From: Verrucomicrobiales bacterium
Lineage (GTDB): Bacteria > Verrucomicrobiota > Verrucomicrobiia > Limisphaerales > JAFMIX01
Direction: 5' to 3'
Assembly: GCA_017853785.1 (NCBI GenBank)
Contig: JAFMIX010000036.1
Coordinates: 1-13,404 of the forward strand
Length of the DNA: 13,404 nt
Part shown: positions 6,319 through 13,404 of the stretch, in pieces
Numbering within the stretch: the first letter of the stretch is position 1
Layout of the letters: every line of letters begins with the position of its first letter
Notes under the pieces: model-generated
The model's database searches: none
The model's input: only the letters and a program-made list of their open reading frames with translations
What the model was told of the DNA's origin: nothing
Position numbers and translations under genes: made by a program

Positions 6319-7863
6319 TTATCCCACGCTCATGCCGAGCAGGAACTCGATGTTGCTCCGGGTCTTCTTCAGCTTGCCGAGCATGAGTTCCATCGCCTCG
6401 ACCGGCGGCACGCCGGTGAGCGCGCGGCGGAGAATGGCTACCTTGTTCAGCTCGTCCGGGTGATACAGCAACTCTTCCTTGCGCGTGCCGGAACGTTCGA
6501 TGTTGATCGAGGGGAAAATCCGCCGGTCCACCAACGCGCGGTCCAGATGCACCTCCATGTTGCCCGTGCCCTTGAACTCCTCGAAGATGACTTCGTCCAT
6601 GCGGCTGCCGGTGTCCACCAGTGCGGTGGCCATGATGGTGAGCGAACCGCCCTCCTCGATGTTGCGGGCCGCGCCGAAAAACCGCTTGGGCTTGTGCAGC
6701 GCATTGGCGTCCACGCCGCCGGAGAGAATCTTGCCGGAGTGCGGCTGCACGGTGTTGTAAGCGCGTGCGAGGCGGGTGATGGAATCCAGCAGGATCATCA
6801 CGTCCTTTTTGTGCTCGATCATGCGCTTGGCTTTCTCGATGACCATTTCAGCGACCTGCACGTGGCGCTCGGGCGGTTCGTCGAAGGTGGACGAAACGAC
6901 TTCAGCCCCTTTGCATGAACGCTCCATGTCCGTGACTTCTTCAGGCCGCTCGTCAATCAAGAGGATGAACAGGTAGGTCTCGGGATTGTTCTTCAGGATG
7001 GCGTTGGCGATCTTCTGCATCAACACCGTCTTGCCGGTGCGGGGCGGCGCGACGATGAGGCCGCGCGTGCCCTTGCCGATGGGACAGACGAGGTCCAACA
7101 CGCGAGTGCTCAATTCATCCGGGGCGGTTTCGAGGATGAAACGGCGATTCGGAAACAGCGGCGTGAGGTTGTCGAAATGGGTCTTGTCTTTTGCCTTGTC
7201 CGGCTCTTCGTGATCGACGGCCTCGACCTTGAGCAGCGCAAAGAAGCGCTCTTTTTCCTTCGGCGGGCGGATCTGACCGGAAACGATGTTGCCCGTCTGC
7301 AAATCAAACCGCCGGATCTGTGACGGCGAAACGTAGATATCCTCCGGACACGGCAGGTAGTTGAACGCCTGCGAGCGCACGAAACCGAAGCCCTCCGGCA
7401 GGACTTCCACGACGCCCTCGGAGAACAGCACCCCGGCCCGCTCCGCGTTCTTCTGGAGAATGTGGAAAATGACCTCGTGCTTGCGCATCGTGCCGAAATT
7501 TTCCACGCCGAAAGATTTTGCCATGGCGTTCAGTTCGCTCATCTGCATCGCCTGGAGCTTGGCGATGTTCAAGGAGGCCGCGATGCGGTCGCGGCCGCCG
7601 GGCACGGGCAACTGGCGCGGAACGGCCTCCGTCTCACCAGCCTCCACCGGCGTGGTGGGAGGGCGCAGATCCGCCGAACCGGGCCGCGCGGGGGCGGCTT
7701 CCATCCCCGGTTGCAACGGCGGCCGCGGGGGTGGTGGCGGCGACTTCACCACCAGCGGCGGCAGTTCTTCAACGGGCGGAAACATGGGCTCCGGCTCGAG
7801 CGGTGCGGGGGCGGCTTTAGCCGGCTTGGACTTCACGGACTTCTTGCTTGCGACGCGAGACAT
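6319..7863 (-). CDS. rho: Transcription termination factor Rho with proline-rich N-terminal extension
   Basis: Hexameric RNA-dependent ATPase/helicase that ends transcription. I start it at ATG 7863 (514 residues, against about 419 in E. coli); an in-frame ATG 33 bp upstream is possible. Residues 1-95 are an extra low-complexity segment rich in Pro, Ala and Lys (a PPPPP run near 42-46). Then come the Rho N domain (about 97-140), the cold-shock-like RNA-binding domain with GFGFVRS (158-164) and DIYVSPSQIRRF (175-186), and the ATPase core: P-loop APPRTGKT (272-279), LIDERPEEVTDM (302-313), Walker B VMILLDS (355-361), Q-loop region SGKILSGGVDANAL (376-389) and RSGTRKEELL (457-466). The P-loop has Arg-Thr where E. 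coli has Lys-Ala (a bicyclomycin-contact region). The last codon is 7 bp before purN. Confidence 0.97.
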   Translation of the reverse strand: MSRVASKKSVKSKPAKAAPAPLEPEPMFPPVEELPPLVVKSPPPPPRPPLQPGMEAAPARPGSADLRPPTTPVEAGETEAVPRQLPVPGGRDRIAASLNIAKLQAMQMSELNAMAKSFGVENFGTMRKHEVIFHILQKNAERAGVLFSEGVVEVLPEGFGFVRSQAFNYLPCPEDIYVSPSQIRRFDLQTGNIVSGQIRPPKEKERFFALLKVEAVDHEEPDKAKDKTHFDNLTPLFPNRRFILETAPDELSTRVLDLVCPIGKGTRGLIVAPPRTGKTVLMQKIANAILKNNPETYLFILLIDERPEEVTDMERSCKGAEVVSSTFDEPPERHVQVAEMVIEKAKRMIEHKKDVMILLDSITRLARAYNTVQPHSGKILSGGVDANALHKPKRFFGAARNIEEGGSLTIMATALVDTGSRMDEVIFEEFKGTGNMEVHLDRALVDRRIFPSINIERSGTRKEELLYHPDELNKVAILRRALTGVPPVEAMELMLGKLKKTRSNIEFLLGMSVG

Positions 7864-7875
7864 ATTATTGATTGG

Positions 7876-7904
7876 ATAAAAATTGATTAACGACACCGCA
7901 ACAA
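7876..7904 (-). promoter_or_regulatory. Weak candidate promoter of rho
   Basis: Minus strand: TTGTTG (7904-7899), a 17-bp spacer, TTTTAT (7881-7876). This would give +1 at about 7869 and a leader of only six bases (AATAAT) before ATG, almost leaderless, which agrees with the lack of a Shine-Dalgarno there. Match to consensus is modest. The rest of the 200-bp spacer (7864-8063) holds no gene or clear repeat that I can see. Confidence 0.3.
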
Positions 7905-8063
7905 CGTGACCTTGGGATACAAACCAAAATCGGATACCGGAGTTGGATGATTCGGACAGGGATTAGTTCAAACTGGCTGGATAAATCCACCGGGAACGCC
8001 TTCACTATTGGCAAAGAGCGACGTTATGGCAAGGGAATTTTCCAAAGGCCACGCCACACCACT

Positions 8064-9671
8064 TCACTGGCCCTGCAACCGAAATGCCCCGCTGTTGGTC
8101 GCCGCGAGAAAATAGCCACACCCGGCGTTCGTATTCTGCAGGATCACGCCCTGCAGCGCCGCAGCCAGGATCCCGTTTGTGGTCAGCGCGCCCGTCAACT
8201 TGCCGGTCCTGACGGCTACGGACATTGAGAGCTTGTTGGTGATGCCGGCGGCGACCGAGGTCGAGACCGCGAACTTATTCAACGGCGAAAGGCTCACCGG
8301 GCACGCGAGTTCCCGCCCGCCAAAAACCACAACGCCGTTGCTGCCTTCCGTCAAATCGATCACGCGCGCGCCGGATAATGTCGGATCGCTGTAATGCGAG
8401 GTCAGCGGCACAAATTCATTGGTGAAGCCTTTCGGATACAATGGCCCGAGCCCGGCGAGCTTGAAGTGATACAAAGTGCCCGCAAGCGTGGGAGTCAGGC
8501 GCATCCAGCCGAGGAGCGCCCCACCTTTGACTTTCACGTTGTTGGTAGCAGTGGCGGCATACATCGCCGCGAACAAAGGCCAGTCGCCGTTCGCGCTCAC
8601 CGGAACTTTCTGGCTGAAAGCCGTGCCGTCGCCCAAAGCTCCGGTCACCTTCAGCAGGCCGTTGGTGGTCACGGTTACGAGCCCGTAGCCATCTCCGCCC
8701 GGCCCGGTGGCGGCGTTCGTCGCGCCGGGCAGCGCGAGCGTATATTGCCCGGCGTAGCAAGAAACGGGTTCCGCCCTGTCCGCGCTTAGCACGGCGGACC
8801 ACGACCCATCCACCCTTCTTAAAACGCCCGTCAAGGGCCCGTCCGGCGGCAAATTGAGAACCAATTGGTAACAGGCATTCGTGTCCTGCTTCAACCAGAC
8901 CGGCGACACACTCACACCGTTCCCCGCCAGATCGAACAAGCCCGAGCACCCGACGGTTTCCCCCGCAAATGAAAGGCTGGCGCTGAAAGCAGGCAGCTTG
9001 CCTTGACTGGCGGTGATCTTGATTGTGGCAAAACCCGCACCCCCCAACGCGACTCCCCGCTTCTCATCCCAAAACAACCCGTTGTAGGTGCCGGCGGCGG
9101 CCAGAAAACGATTCGGAACAAACTGAGCCAGCAGTTTGAGCTTGGGCTGCAAAGTGAACGTGCAGCTCGGCGTAGTGGCCACCACCACCAGCGGGCCGCC
9201 ATCCACAGACGCCACCCAGTTGCTGAAAAGATAATTGCTGTGCGCGAATGCGGTGACCGTGTAAGGCCGGCTCGCGATCGCAGCCGCCCCGCTATCGGCC
9301 GGGGCTGCGGTCTGGTGGGCGATCGTGACCCGAGTCAGGCTGGAACAACTTCCGAAGGCGTTGGCCCCGATGCTGGCTACGCTGCTGGCGAGGCGCACAC
9401 TCCGCAGGCAGGGATTGGCGGAAAAGGCGCTGCTTGCGATTGCCTTGACCGGCCTTCCCGCGATCTGCTCGGGGATATCCAGATCCGCATCCGATCCCGC
9501 GGCACCGGTGATGGTGATCCCGCCCGCATTGGTGAGGCAATGGAACTGAACCTGCGCGGAGGCGCGCCCGGCCCCGAGCAGGCCCAAAACAAGCAACCAC
9601 CCCGTTGCGTTGCGGGAGAAACCGCAACAGCGGGACAGCTTCCGGCACTGTTTTGCCAGCCTTGATTGCAT
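8064..9671 (-). CDS. Secreted protein with short LRR_5-like stretch and verrucomicrobial beta-rich repeats
   Basis: 535 residues from ATG 9671, chosen because GGGAG lies 7 bases upstream (the clearest Shine-Dalgarno in the window) and a long signal peptide follows: a basic start, then WLLVLGLLGAGRASAQ with cleavage after about residue 39. Residues 60-120 look like two BspA-type leucine-rich repeats (DIPEQIAGRPVKAIASSAF; SVASIGANAFGSCSSLTRV). Residues 135-186 resemble an InlB-type 'cap' (YTVTAFAHSNYLFSNW...LLAQFVP). From 193 on come beta-rich units: AGTYNGLFW, FSGLFDLAGNG-like CSGLFDLAGNG, AGQYTLALPG, GDGYGLVTV, NGDWPLFAAMY, LLGWMRL and a last unit with VILQNTNAGCGYFLA. I know this pattern from secreted Verrucomicrobia proteins of unknown function. 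It may be surface-attached or periplasmic; no enzyme motif is visible. Confidence 0.8.
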   Translation of the reverse strand: MQSRLAKQCRKLSRCCGFSRNATGWLLVLGLLGAGRASAQVQFHCLTNAGGITITGAAGSDADLDIPEQIAGRPVKAIASSAFSANPCLRSVRLASSVASIGANAFGSCSSLTRVTIAHQTAAPADSGAAAIASRPYTVTAFAHSNYLFSNWVASVDGGPLVVVATTPSCTFTLQPKLKLLAQFVPNRFLAAAGTYNGLFWDEKRGVALGGAGFATIKITASQGKLPAFSASLSFAGETVGCSGLFDLAGNGVSVSPVWLKQDTNACYQLVLNLPPDGPLTGVLRRVDGSWSAVLSADRAEPVSCYAGQYTLALPGATNAATGPGGDGYGLVTVTTNGLLKVTGALGDGTAFSQKVPVSANGDWPLFAAMYAATATNNVKVKGGALLGWMRLTPTLAGTLYHFKLAGLGPLYPKGFTNEFVPLTSHYSDPTLSGARVIDLTEGSNGVVVFGGRELACPVSLSPLNKFAVSTSVAAGITNKLSMSVAVRTGKLTGALTTNGILAAALQGVILQNTNAGCGYFLAATNSGAFRLQGQ

Positions 9672-9812
9672 TTGCAAGCTCCCGATGACACTTACGACCA
9701 ACCGCATCGGAAGCGGCCCGGCGCAAACGGCACCACGGAATCGACACCATGATAGGCGCAAGCCGCCTTGAATGTCTATCCGAAGTTGAAGAAGTTCGAC
9801 TTGGGTTGAAAC

Positions 9813-11984
9813 TCAATACGGCAGGGGGAATTTAGCCGTAAGTTCGCGCACGCGCCGGCGGACCTGATGCGCCGCTTCCACGTTCTTGAGATCGAGCAGC
9901 ACCTCCGAAATCATGTCCGCGATGGCCGCCATCTCGGCTTCCTTCATCCCGCGCGTCGTGCAAGCCGGCGTACCGAGCCGGATACCGCTGGCTTGGAACG
10001 GCGAGCGCGTCTCAAACGGAATCGTATTCTTGTTGACGGTGATGCCGGCCTCGTCGAGCGCGATCTGGCAATCTTTGCCGGTGATCCCGCGCGCGCCCAC
10101 GTCCACGAGCATCAGATGGTTGTCCGTGCCGTCGCTGACCAGCCGGTAGCCGTTGCGTTTCATGCCAGCGGCAAGCGCGGCGGCGTTCTTGACGATCTGC
10201 TGCTGATACATCTGGAAACTCGGCTGCAACGCCTCATGGAAACACACCGCCTTGGCGGCGATAACGTGCATCAACGGCCCGCCTTGGATGCCGGGGAAAA
10301 TGTTGGAATCGATCTCCTTCGCGTATTTCTCTTTGCAGAGGATCAACCCGCCGCGCGGCCCGCGCAACGTCTTGTGCGTAGTCGTCGTCACAAAATCCGC
10401 GTGGCCGACGGGACTGGGATGGCAGCCCGTCGCCACCAGCCCGGCGATGTGCGCGATATCCGCCAGCAGGAGCGCCCCGACCTCGCGGGCGATCTCGCCC
10501 ATACGGGCGAAATCAATGATCCGCGGATACGCGCTCGCCCCGATGGTAATCATCTTGGGCCGATGTTCGCGCGCCATCGCCGCAATCTGATCGTAATCGA
10601 TCCGCTCCGTCTCCCGGTTCACGCCGTAGTGGACGATTTCGAAAAACTTGCCGGAGAAATTCGCCTTGTTCCCGTGCGTGAGGTGGCCGCCGTGGCTCAA
10701 ATCCATCGTCAACAACTTATCGCCCGGTTTGAGCATGGAGAAATAGACCGCCATGTTCGCACCGCTGCCCGAATGCGGCTGCACATTCGCATGTTCCGCG
10801 CCGAACAACTGCTTCGCCCGGTCGATCGCCAATTGCTCCACGCCGTCCACGTTTTCACAGCCGCCATACCAGCGCTTCTTGGGATAGCCTTCCGCGTATT
10901 TGTTCGTCAGCACCGAACCCTGCGCTTCCATCACGGCGGGACTGGTGAAATTTTCTGAGGCGATCAATTCGATGTTCTCCTGCTGCCGCTGCCGTTCCAG
11001 CGCGACCAACGTGGCAACTTCCCCGTCCACCACGCGCAACCGCAATTCGGGACGCAACAGCCCGGCCTCGAATTTAGCCACGCGCCGCTCGTGGCGTCCG
11101 CCCTCGAACCGCGCCTCCAGATACGCATCCACAATCTGCCGTGCCAGTTCCGGCGCGACCGACCGGGCGCCCAGGCAGATGATATTCGCGTCGTTATGCT
11201 GGCGGCACAGTGCGGCAGACACAGCGTCGAACACCTGCGCCGCCCGGATGCCGGGCACCTTGTTCGCGGCGATGCACATGCCCGCGCCCGTGGTGCAGAC
11301 CAAGACGCCCGCGTCCGCACTGCTGCCCGCCACGGCAGCGGCCACAGCCTGGGCGTAGTCGGGATAGTCCGTCGACGCTTTGGAGTTCGTGCCAAAATCA
11401 GTCACGCTCAACCCGTGCTGCAACAAGTGCTCCTTGATGGACTGCTTGAGTTCATAGCCTCCGTGATCGGCGCCAAGCGCCACGCGGGTAATGCGACCGT
11501 CGGCCGGCCGCGGAAAGAACGCCGTGTTCCCCTGCTCCACGTAACGCAGCACCGAGGCGATGCCCTGCTCGATCTGGTCGCGGCAGTTCACGTAGACGTC
11601 ATACGAACCGCCGATGGGATCGCTGATGTCTTTCTCATACATTTCCAGCGTCTCGTCGAATTCCCGCAGGAGGAAAGTTTTCTCGGCGGCGGCGGGATAG
11701 AGCATGCAGACCGTATCCACATGGCTGTGCGTCATCCCGAAAATGTAATCCGCATCGCGCACCAGTTCGGCGGTGAGCATCCGGCTGCGCTGCGCGGAAA
11801 TATCGATGCCGATCTCGCGCATCGCCGTCACTGAATGCGGCGTGGGCGGCTGGCCGTCCATCGCGCCCAAGCCCGCCGAAATCACCCGGATGTTCCGCCG
11901 CCCCTCCACGGCGCGCCGAAAAATGCCCTCAGCCATCGGACTGCGGCAGACATTACCCGTGCAAAGAAATAAAATCGTTTTCAT
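9813..11984 (-). CDS. rpiB/glyA: Triple fusion: low-MW protein phosphatase + ribose-5-phosphate isomerase B + serine hydroxymethyltransferase
   Basis: One uninterrupted frame of 723 residues. (1) Residues 1-150: LMW protein-tyrosine-phosphatase fold, P-loop CTGNVCRS with Cys8 and Arg14, and the acid motif SDPIGG with Asp122. (2) About 165-300: RpiB, interconverting ribulose 5-P and ribose 5-P: GADHGGYELK (171-180), VCTTGAGMCIAANK (229-242) with Cys230 at the catalytic cysteine position, RQHNDAN (261-267), EGGRHERR (294-301). (3) About 318-723: full-length SHMT (serine + THF to glycine + methylene-THF, PLP): IASENFTSP (341-349), HSGSGANMAVY (404-414), DIAHIAGLVATG (509-520), THKTLRGPRGG with PLP Lys538. 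All expected key residues are present. ATG 11984 is preferred to the in-frame TTG at 11999. The P-loop has Val12 where YwlE arginine phosphatase has Thr11, so phosphotyrosine-like activity is likelier. It lies 65 bp after the S41-like gene. Separate glyA translation from an internal GTG is possible but unproven. Confidence 0.95.
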   Translation of the reverse strand: MKTILFLCTGNVCRSPMAEGIFRRAVEGRRNIRVISAGLGAMDGQPPTPHSVTAMREIGIDISAQRSRMLTAELVRDADYIFGMTHSHVDTVCMLYPAAAEKTFLLREFDETLEMYEKDISDPIGGSYDVYVNCRDQIEQGIASVLRYVEQGNTAFFPRPADGRITRVALGADHGGYELKQSIKEHLLQHGLSVTDFGTNSKASTDYPDYAQAVAAAVAGSSADAGVLVCTTGAGMCIAANKVPGIRAAQVFDAVSAALCRQHNDANIICLGARSVAPELARQIVDAYLEARFEGGRHERRVAKFEAGLLRPELRLRVVDGEVATLVALERQRQQENIELIASENFTSPAVMEAQGSVLTNKYAEGYPKKRWYGGCENVDGVEQLAIDRAKQLFGAEHANVQPHSGSGANMAVYFSMLKPGDKLLTMDLSHGGHLTHGNKANFSGKFFEIVHYGVNRETERIDYDQIAAMAREHRPKMITIGASAYPRIIDFARMGEIAREVGALLLADIAHIAGLVATGCHPSPVGHADFVTTTTHKTLRGPRGGLILCKEKYAKEIDSNIFPGIQGGPLMHVIAAKAVCFHEALQPSFQMYQQQIVKNAAALAAGMKRNGYRLVSDGTDNHLMLVDVGARGITGKDCQIALDEAGITVNKNTIPFETRSPFQASGIRLGTPACTTRGMKEAEMAAIADMISEVLLDLKNVEAAHQVRRRVRELTAKFPLPY

Positions 11985-12049
11985 TCGGTGAAATTTCAAA
12001 ACAACCCGGGAAGTTTCGCTGGAGAACCAAAATCGTCAACGAGAAACCA

Positions 12050-12775
12050 TCATTTCAGGCGGCGATTCTGGACGACAGCCAGCGCCTTGAGCAAATCCAA
12101 CGCCCGCGCCAGCACCGGATCCTGCACCACATTTCGCTCCGGCCGCGACTCCGCCGGCCCGAGCGCATCCAGTTCCGCCTCCGGGTCGGCCGCGCCGGAC
12201 CGCCGGGCCCGCACCAGATCCGCCTCGCTGATGCGGGGCAAGGGTCGGTTCGTTTCCCGGCTGAGCAGATTCGTTGCTGACACCACCGGGCGGTTCGTCA
12301 TCACGGCAAAAGCATCCGCAAAATATATTTTCTCATCCGCCGCAGCGACCGCCACGGTGATGTCTGGAGCTATGCCCGCCGTTTCGCCACCAAAAATCAA
12401 ACCGAGCCGAGCCGCGCGTAACGCCCGCGCCAATTCCGCTGCCGCGCCGCTAGTCTGGCCGTTCACCAAGATCGCCAGCGGCCGCTTTTGCGCTGAAATC
12501 CGCTGCACCACCGGAGCCACAACGGCATCCGCTGTTCCGCCCGCATACCGCAAATCCAACACCGTGCCGATGAAGCGGTTCGTTCCCGGCAACTCCGTCA
12601 GCGCCGCCCCGAGCGCCGCATCCAGCCCAACGGCCGCAGCAGCGACTCGCAGATTAATAATGTTGGTCTCCAACACCGACGCCGCGGCCAGCGGAGCGGC
12701 GTTTGACTCCGCACCCGGCACCCGGCCTGCAGCCAGACCCAACACTACGAAAATGAAAAAGCAAGCTCGGCTCAT
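12050..12775 (-). CDS. Secreted S41-peptidase-like protein, probably catalytically inactive
   Basis: 241 residues with a signal peptide (MSRACFFIFVVLGLAAGRVPGAES). The centre has the core of the C-terminal-processing protease fold: GTVLDLRYAGG (70-80), then PLAILVNGQTSG (99-110), AAAELARALRAARL (111-124) and FGGETAG (128-134), followed by a beta segment DEKIYFADAF. In active S41 enzymes the middle part reads about VNxxTASASEI...VGxxTFGKG. Here the serine block is changed (Ser109 is one or two positions from the nucleophile site) and the general-base lysine is Ile135. No PDZ domain is present and the family's N-terminal part is missing. So it may bind rather than cut peptides. The tail (175-241) is charged and unremarkable. 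The family call is moderately sure, inactivity is inferred. It may share a transcript with the fusion gene downstream. Confidence 0.65.
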   Translation of the reverse strand: MSRACFFIFVVLGLAAGRVPGAESNAAPLAAASVLETNIINLRVAAAAVGLDAALGAALTELPGTNRFIGTVLDLRYAGGTADAVVAPVVQRISAQKRPLAILVNGQTSGAAAELARALRAARLGLIFGGETAGIAPDITVAVAAADEKIYFADAFAVMTNRPVVSATNLLSRETNRPLPRISEADLVRARRSGAADPEAELDALGPAESRPERNVVQDPVLARALDLLKALAVVQNRRLK

Positions 12776-12829
12776 GCCGCGCGAAAAATGCGCGAACCCG
12801 CAACGAAAGTAAAGGGGCGAGCCAACTCA

Positions 12830-12857
12830 GCGTGCCGGCCTCGGCAGAACGGCACGC
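12830..12857. repeat. 7-bp inverted repeat in the purD-S41 spacer
   Basis: GCGTGCC (12830-12836) and GGCACGC (12851-12857) form a perfect stem with a 14-base loop. No T tract follows on either strand, so a Rho-independent terminator is not supported. It overlaps the purD-like fragment described separately. Confidence 0.35.
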
Positions 12858-12930
12858 CTTCAAACTGGATGCATTACCCGTGGCGTAGCCGGCAGCTAAT
12901 GACGTTTGCTTCAAGACCAGGAAGAGGCCG
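12841..12930 (-). pseudogene. Diverged duplicate of the purD 3' end
   Basis: The 234-bp spacer behind purD (12776-13009) contains a stretch similar to the end of purD itself. Bases 12841-12897 align with about 13033-13090 at roughly 70% identity with one single-base gap. Read on the minus strand it encodes CIQFEGVPFCR where intact purD has CIQFEGAHFRR, and in the neighbouring frame YATGN where purD has YAAVE. A weaker match (LKQTSLAAGYA against LRTAQTAAYA) may extend it to 12930. The one-base gap and missing stop show that it is not coding. It lies about 110 bp beyond the purD stop and could be a relic of a tandem duplication or of gene replacement. The remainder of the spacer holds nothing I recognise. 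Confidence 0.6.
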
Positions 12931-13009
12931 ATCATTTCTTTCAACCAAAAGCGTATCTGGAACTTAAACTTTCAACCAGGCCTTCGGTACGTTGGTCAGG
13001 GAGAGGGGA

Positions 13010-13404
13010 TCAAAACGCCTTCGCCGCGATGTCGCGGCGGAAATGTGCGCCCTCAAATTGGATGCACTCCACGGCGGCATAGGCGGCGGTTTGGGCGGTG
13101 CGTAAATCTTTCCCGAGCGCCGTCACGCCGAGGACGCGGCCGCCGCTGGTCACGACGTTATCCCCTGCCCTCGCCGTGCCCGCGTGAAAAACTTTTGTGC
13201 CGGGCAAGTTGCTCGCGGCATCGAGGCCGGTGATGATTTTGCCTTTGGGATAATTCCCCGGATAACCGCCGCTGGCCATGATGATGCAGACGCTGGCGTC
13301 GGGCTTCCATTTCAATTCGTGCCCGGCCAACGTGCCGCTCGCGCTCGCGTCGAGCAGTTCCACCAGGTCGTTTTCGAGGCGCGTGAGATAGACCTGCGTT
13401 TCGG
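13010..13404 (-). CDS. purD: Phosphoribosylamine-glycine ligase, C-terminal part (continues outside window)
   Basis: PurD (GAR synthetase) joins phosphoribosylamine and glycine with ATP in de novo purine synthesis. Only the last 131 codons are inside the window; the frame is open through base 13404, and the internal GTG at 13363 is not the start. Seen: ETQVYLTRLENDLVELLDA (the PE-T-Q segment at the end of the ATP-grasp domain), then the C-terminal domain VCIIMASGGYPGNYPKG, FHAGTA, VTSGGRVLGVTALG, LRTAQTAAYAAV, and the terminal IQFEGAHFRRDIAAKAF. The sequence and stop (TGA 13010-13012) match a normal, intact PurD end. GlyA two genes downstream can supply its glycine. Confidence 0.96.
   Translation of the reverse strand, partial: ETQVYLTRLENDLVELLDASASGTLAGHELKWKPDASVCIIMASGGYPGNYPKGKIITGLDAASNLPGTKVFHAGTARAGDNVVTSGGRVLGVTALGKDLRTAQTAAYAAVECIQFEGAHFRRDIAAKAF

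Noticed and set aside
7864..8063. Small plus-strand gene in the rho upstream spacer
   Set aside because: The frame from 7947 runs into the 3' end of the secreted-protein gene and has no recognisable motif or ribosome-binding site.
9867..10958. A 363-residue plus-strand open frame opposite the fusion gene
   Set aside because: It lies antisense to SHMT codons, has His/Arg-rich composition typical of GC-rich shadow frames, and no recognisable domain.
11988..12812. A 274-residue plus-strand frame opposite the S41-like gene
   Set aside because: Its composition (Ser/Ala/Arg-rich, no domain) is that of an antisense shadow; the minus-strand frame has a signal peptide and S41 motifs.
1..13404. CRISPR array, insertion sequence, prophage or defence system
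   Set aside because: No regularly spaced repeats, transposase, integrase, nuclease or toxin-antitoxin motifs were seen on either strand.

Overview
The window looks like chromosomal DNA of a GC-rich (roughly 60%) member of Verrucomicrobiota, probably from the Pedosphaera/Limisphaerales side. The reasons are the secreted 'GTYNGLF ... GDGYG' type protein at 8064-9671, a DUF1080 sugar-enzyme remnant, a bacterial COX24/mS38-like 33-residue protein, a Rho with a PPRTGKT P-loop, and many starts without a clear Shine-Dalgarno. This placement is inference from remembered family distributions, not from a search.

Left block, plus strand (1-3939): the end of a carbohydrate ABC permease (5' end outside the window), an RhaS-type periplasmic binding protein 11 bp downstream, then about 700 bp of decaying DNA, then rhamnulokinase (rhaB). 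Together they read as an L-rhamnose import and phosphorylation unit. The decaying stretch holds a 48-codon fragment (1869-2015) and a DUF1080 / 3-keto-disaccharide hydrolase gene (2012-2445). The latter has lost its middle in a deletion that shifts the frame: the family's C-terminal motif is still readable in another frame.

Right block, minus strand (13404 down to 3940), in order of transcription: purD (3' part only), an S41-peptidase-like secreted protein lacking the catalytic lysine, a 723-residue fusion of low-molecular-weight phosphatase + ribose-5-phosphate isomerase B + serine hydroxymethyltransferase, a secreted beta-rich protein, rho, purN (7 bp after rho), hisG, the 33-residue mS38-like gene, a rho-independent terminator, and panD with its own promoter. 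rhaB and panD converge with their stop codons directly abutting. Several genes share metabolites: RpiB makes ribose 5-phosphate (the PRPP precursor), HisG uses PRPP, GlyA makes glycine and C1-folate, PurD uses glycine and PurN uses formyl-folate.

The most notable item is the triple fusion. Its domain order matches the separate genes ywlE, ywlF (rpiB) and glyA that lie near each other in that order in Bacillus subtilis. Next come the frameshifted DUF1080 gene, a diverged echo of the purD 3' end lying behind purD, a predicted panD transcript that begins exactly with a cUUCGg hairpin, and the lysine-less S41 protein. I found no tRNA, rRNA, CRISPR array, insertion sequence, prophage or classic defence system.
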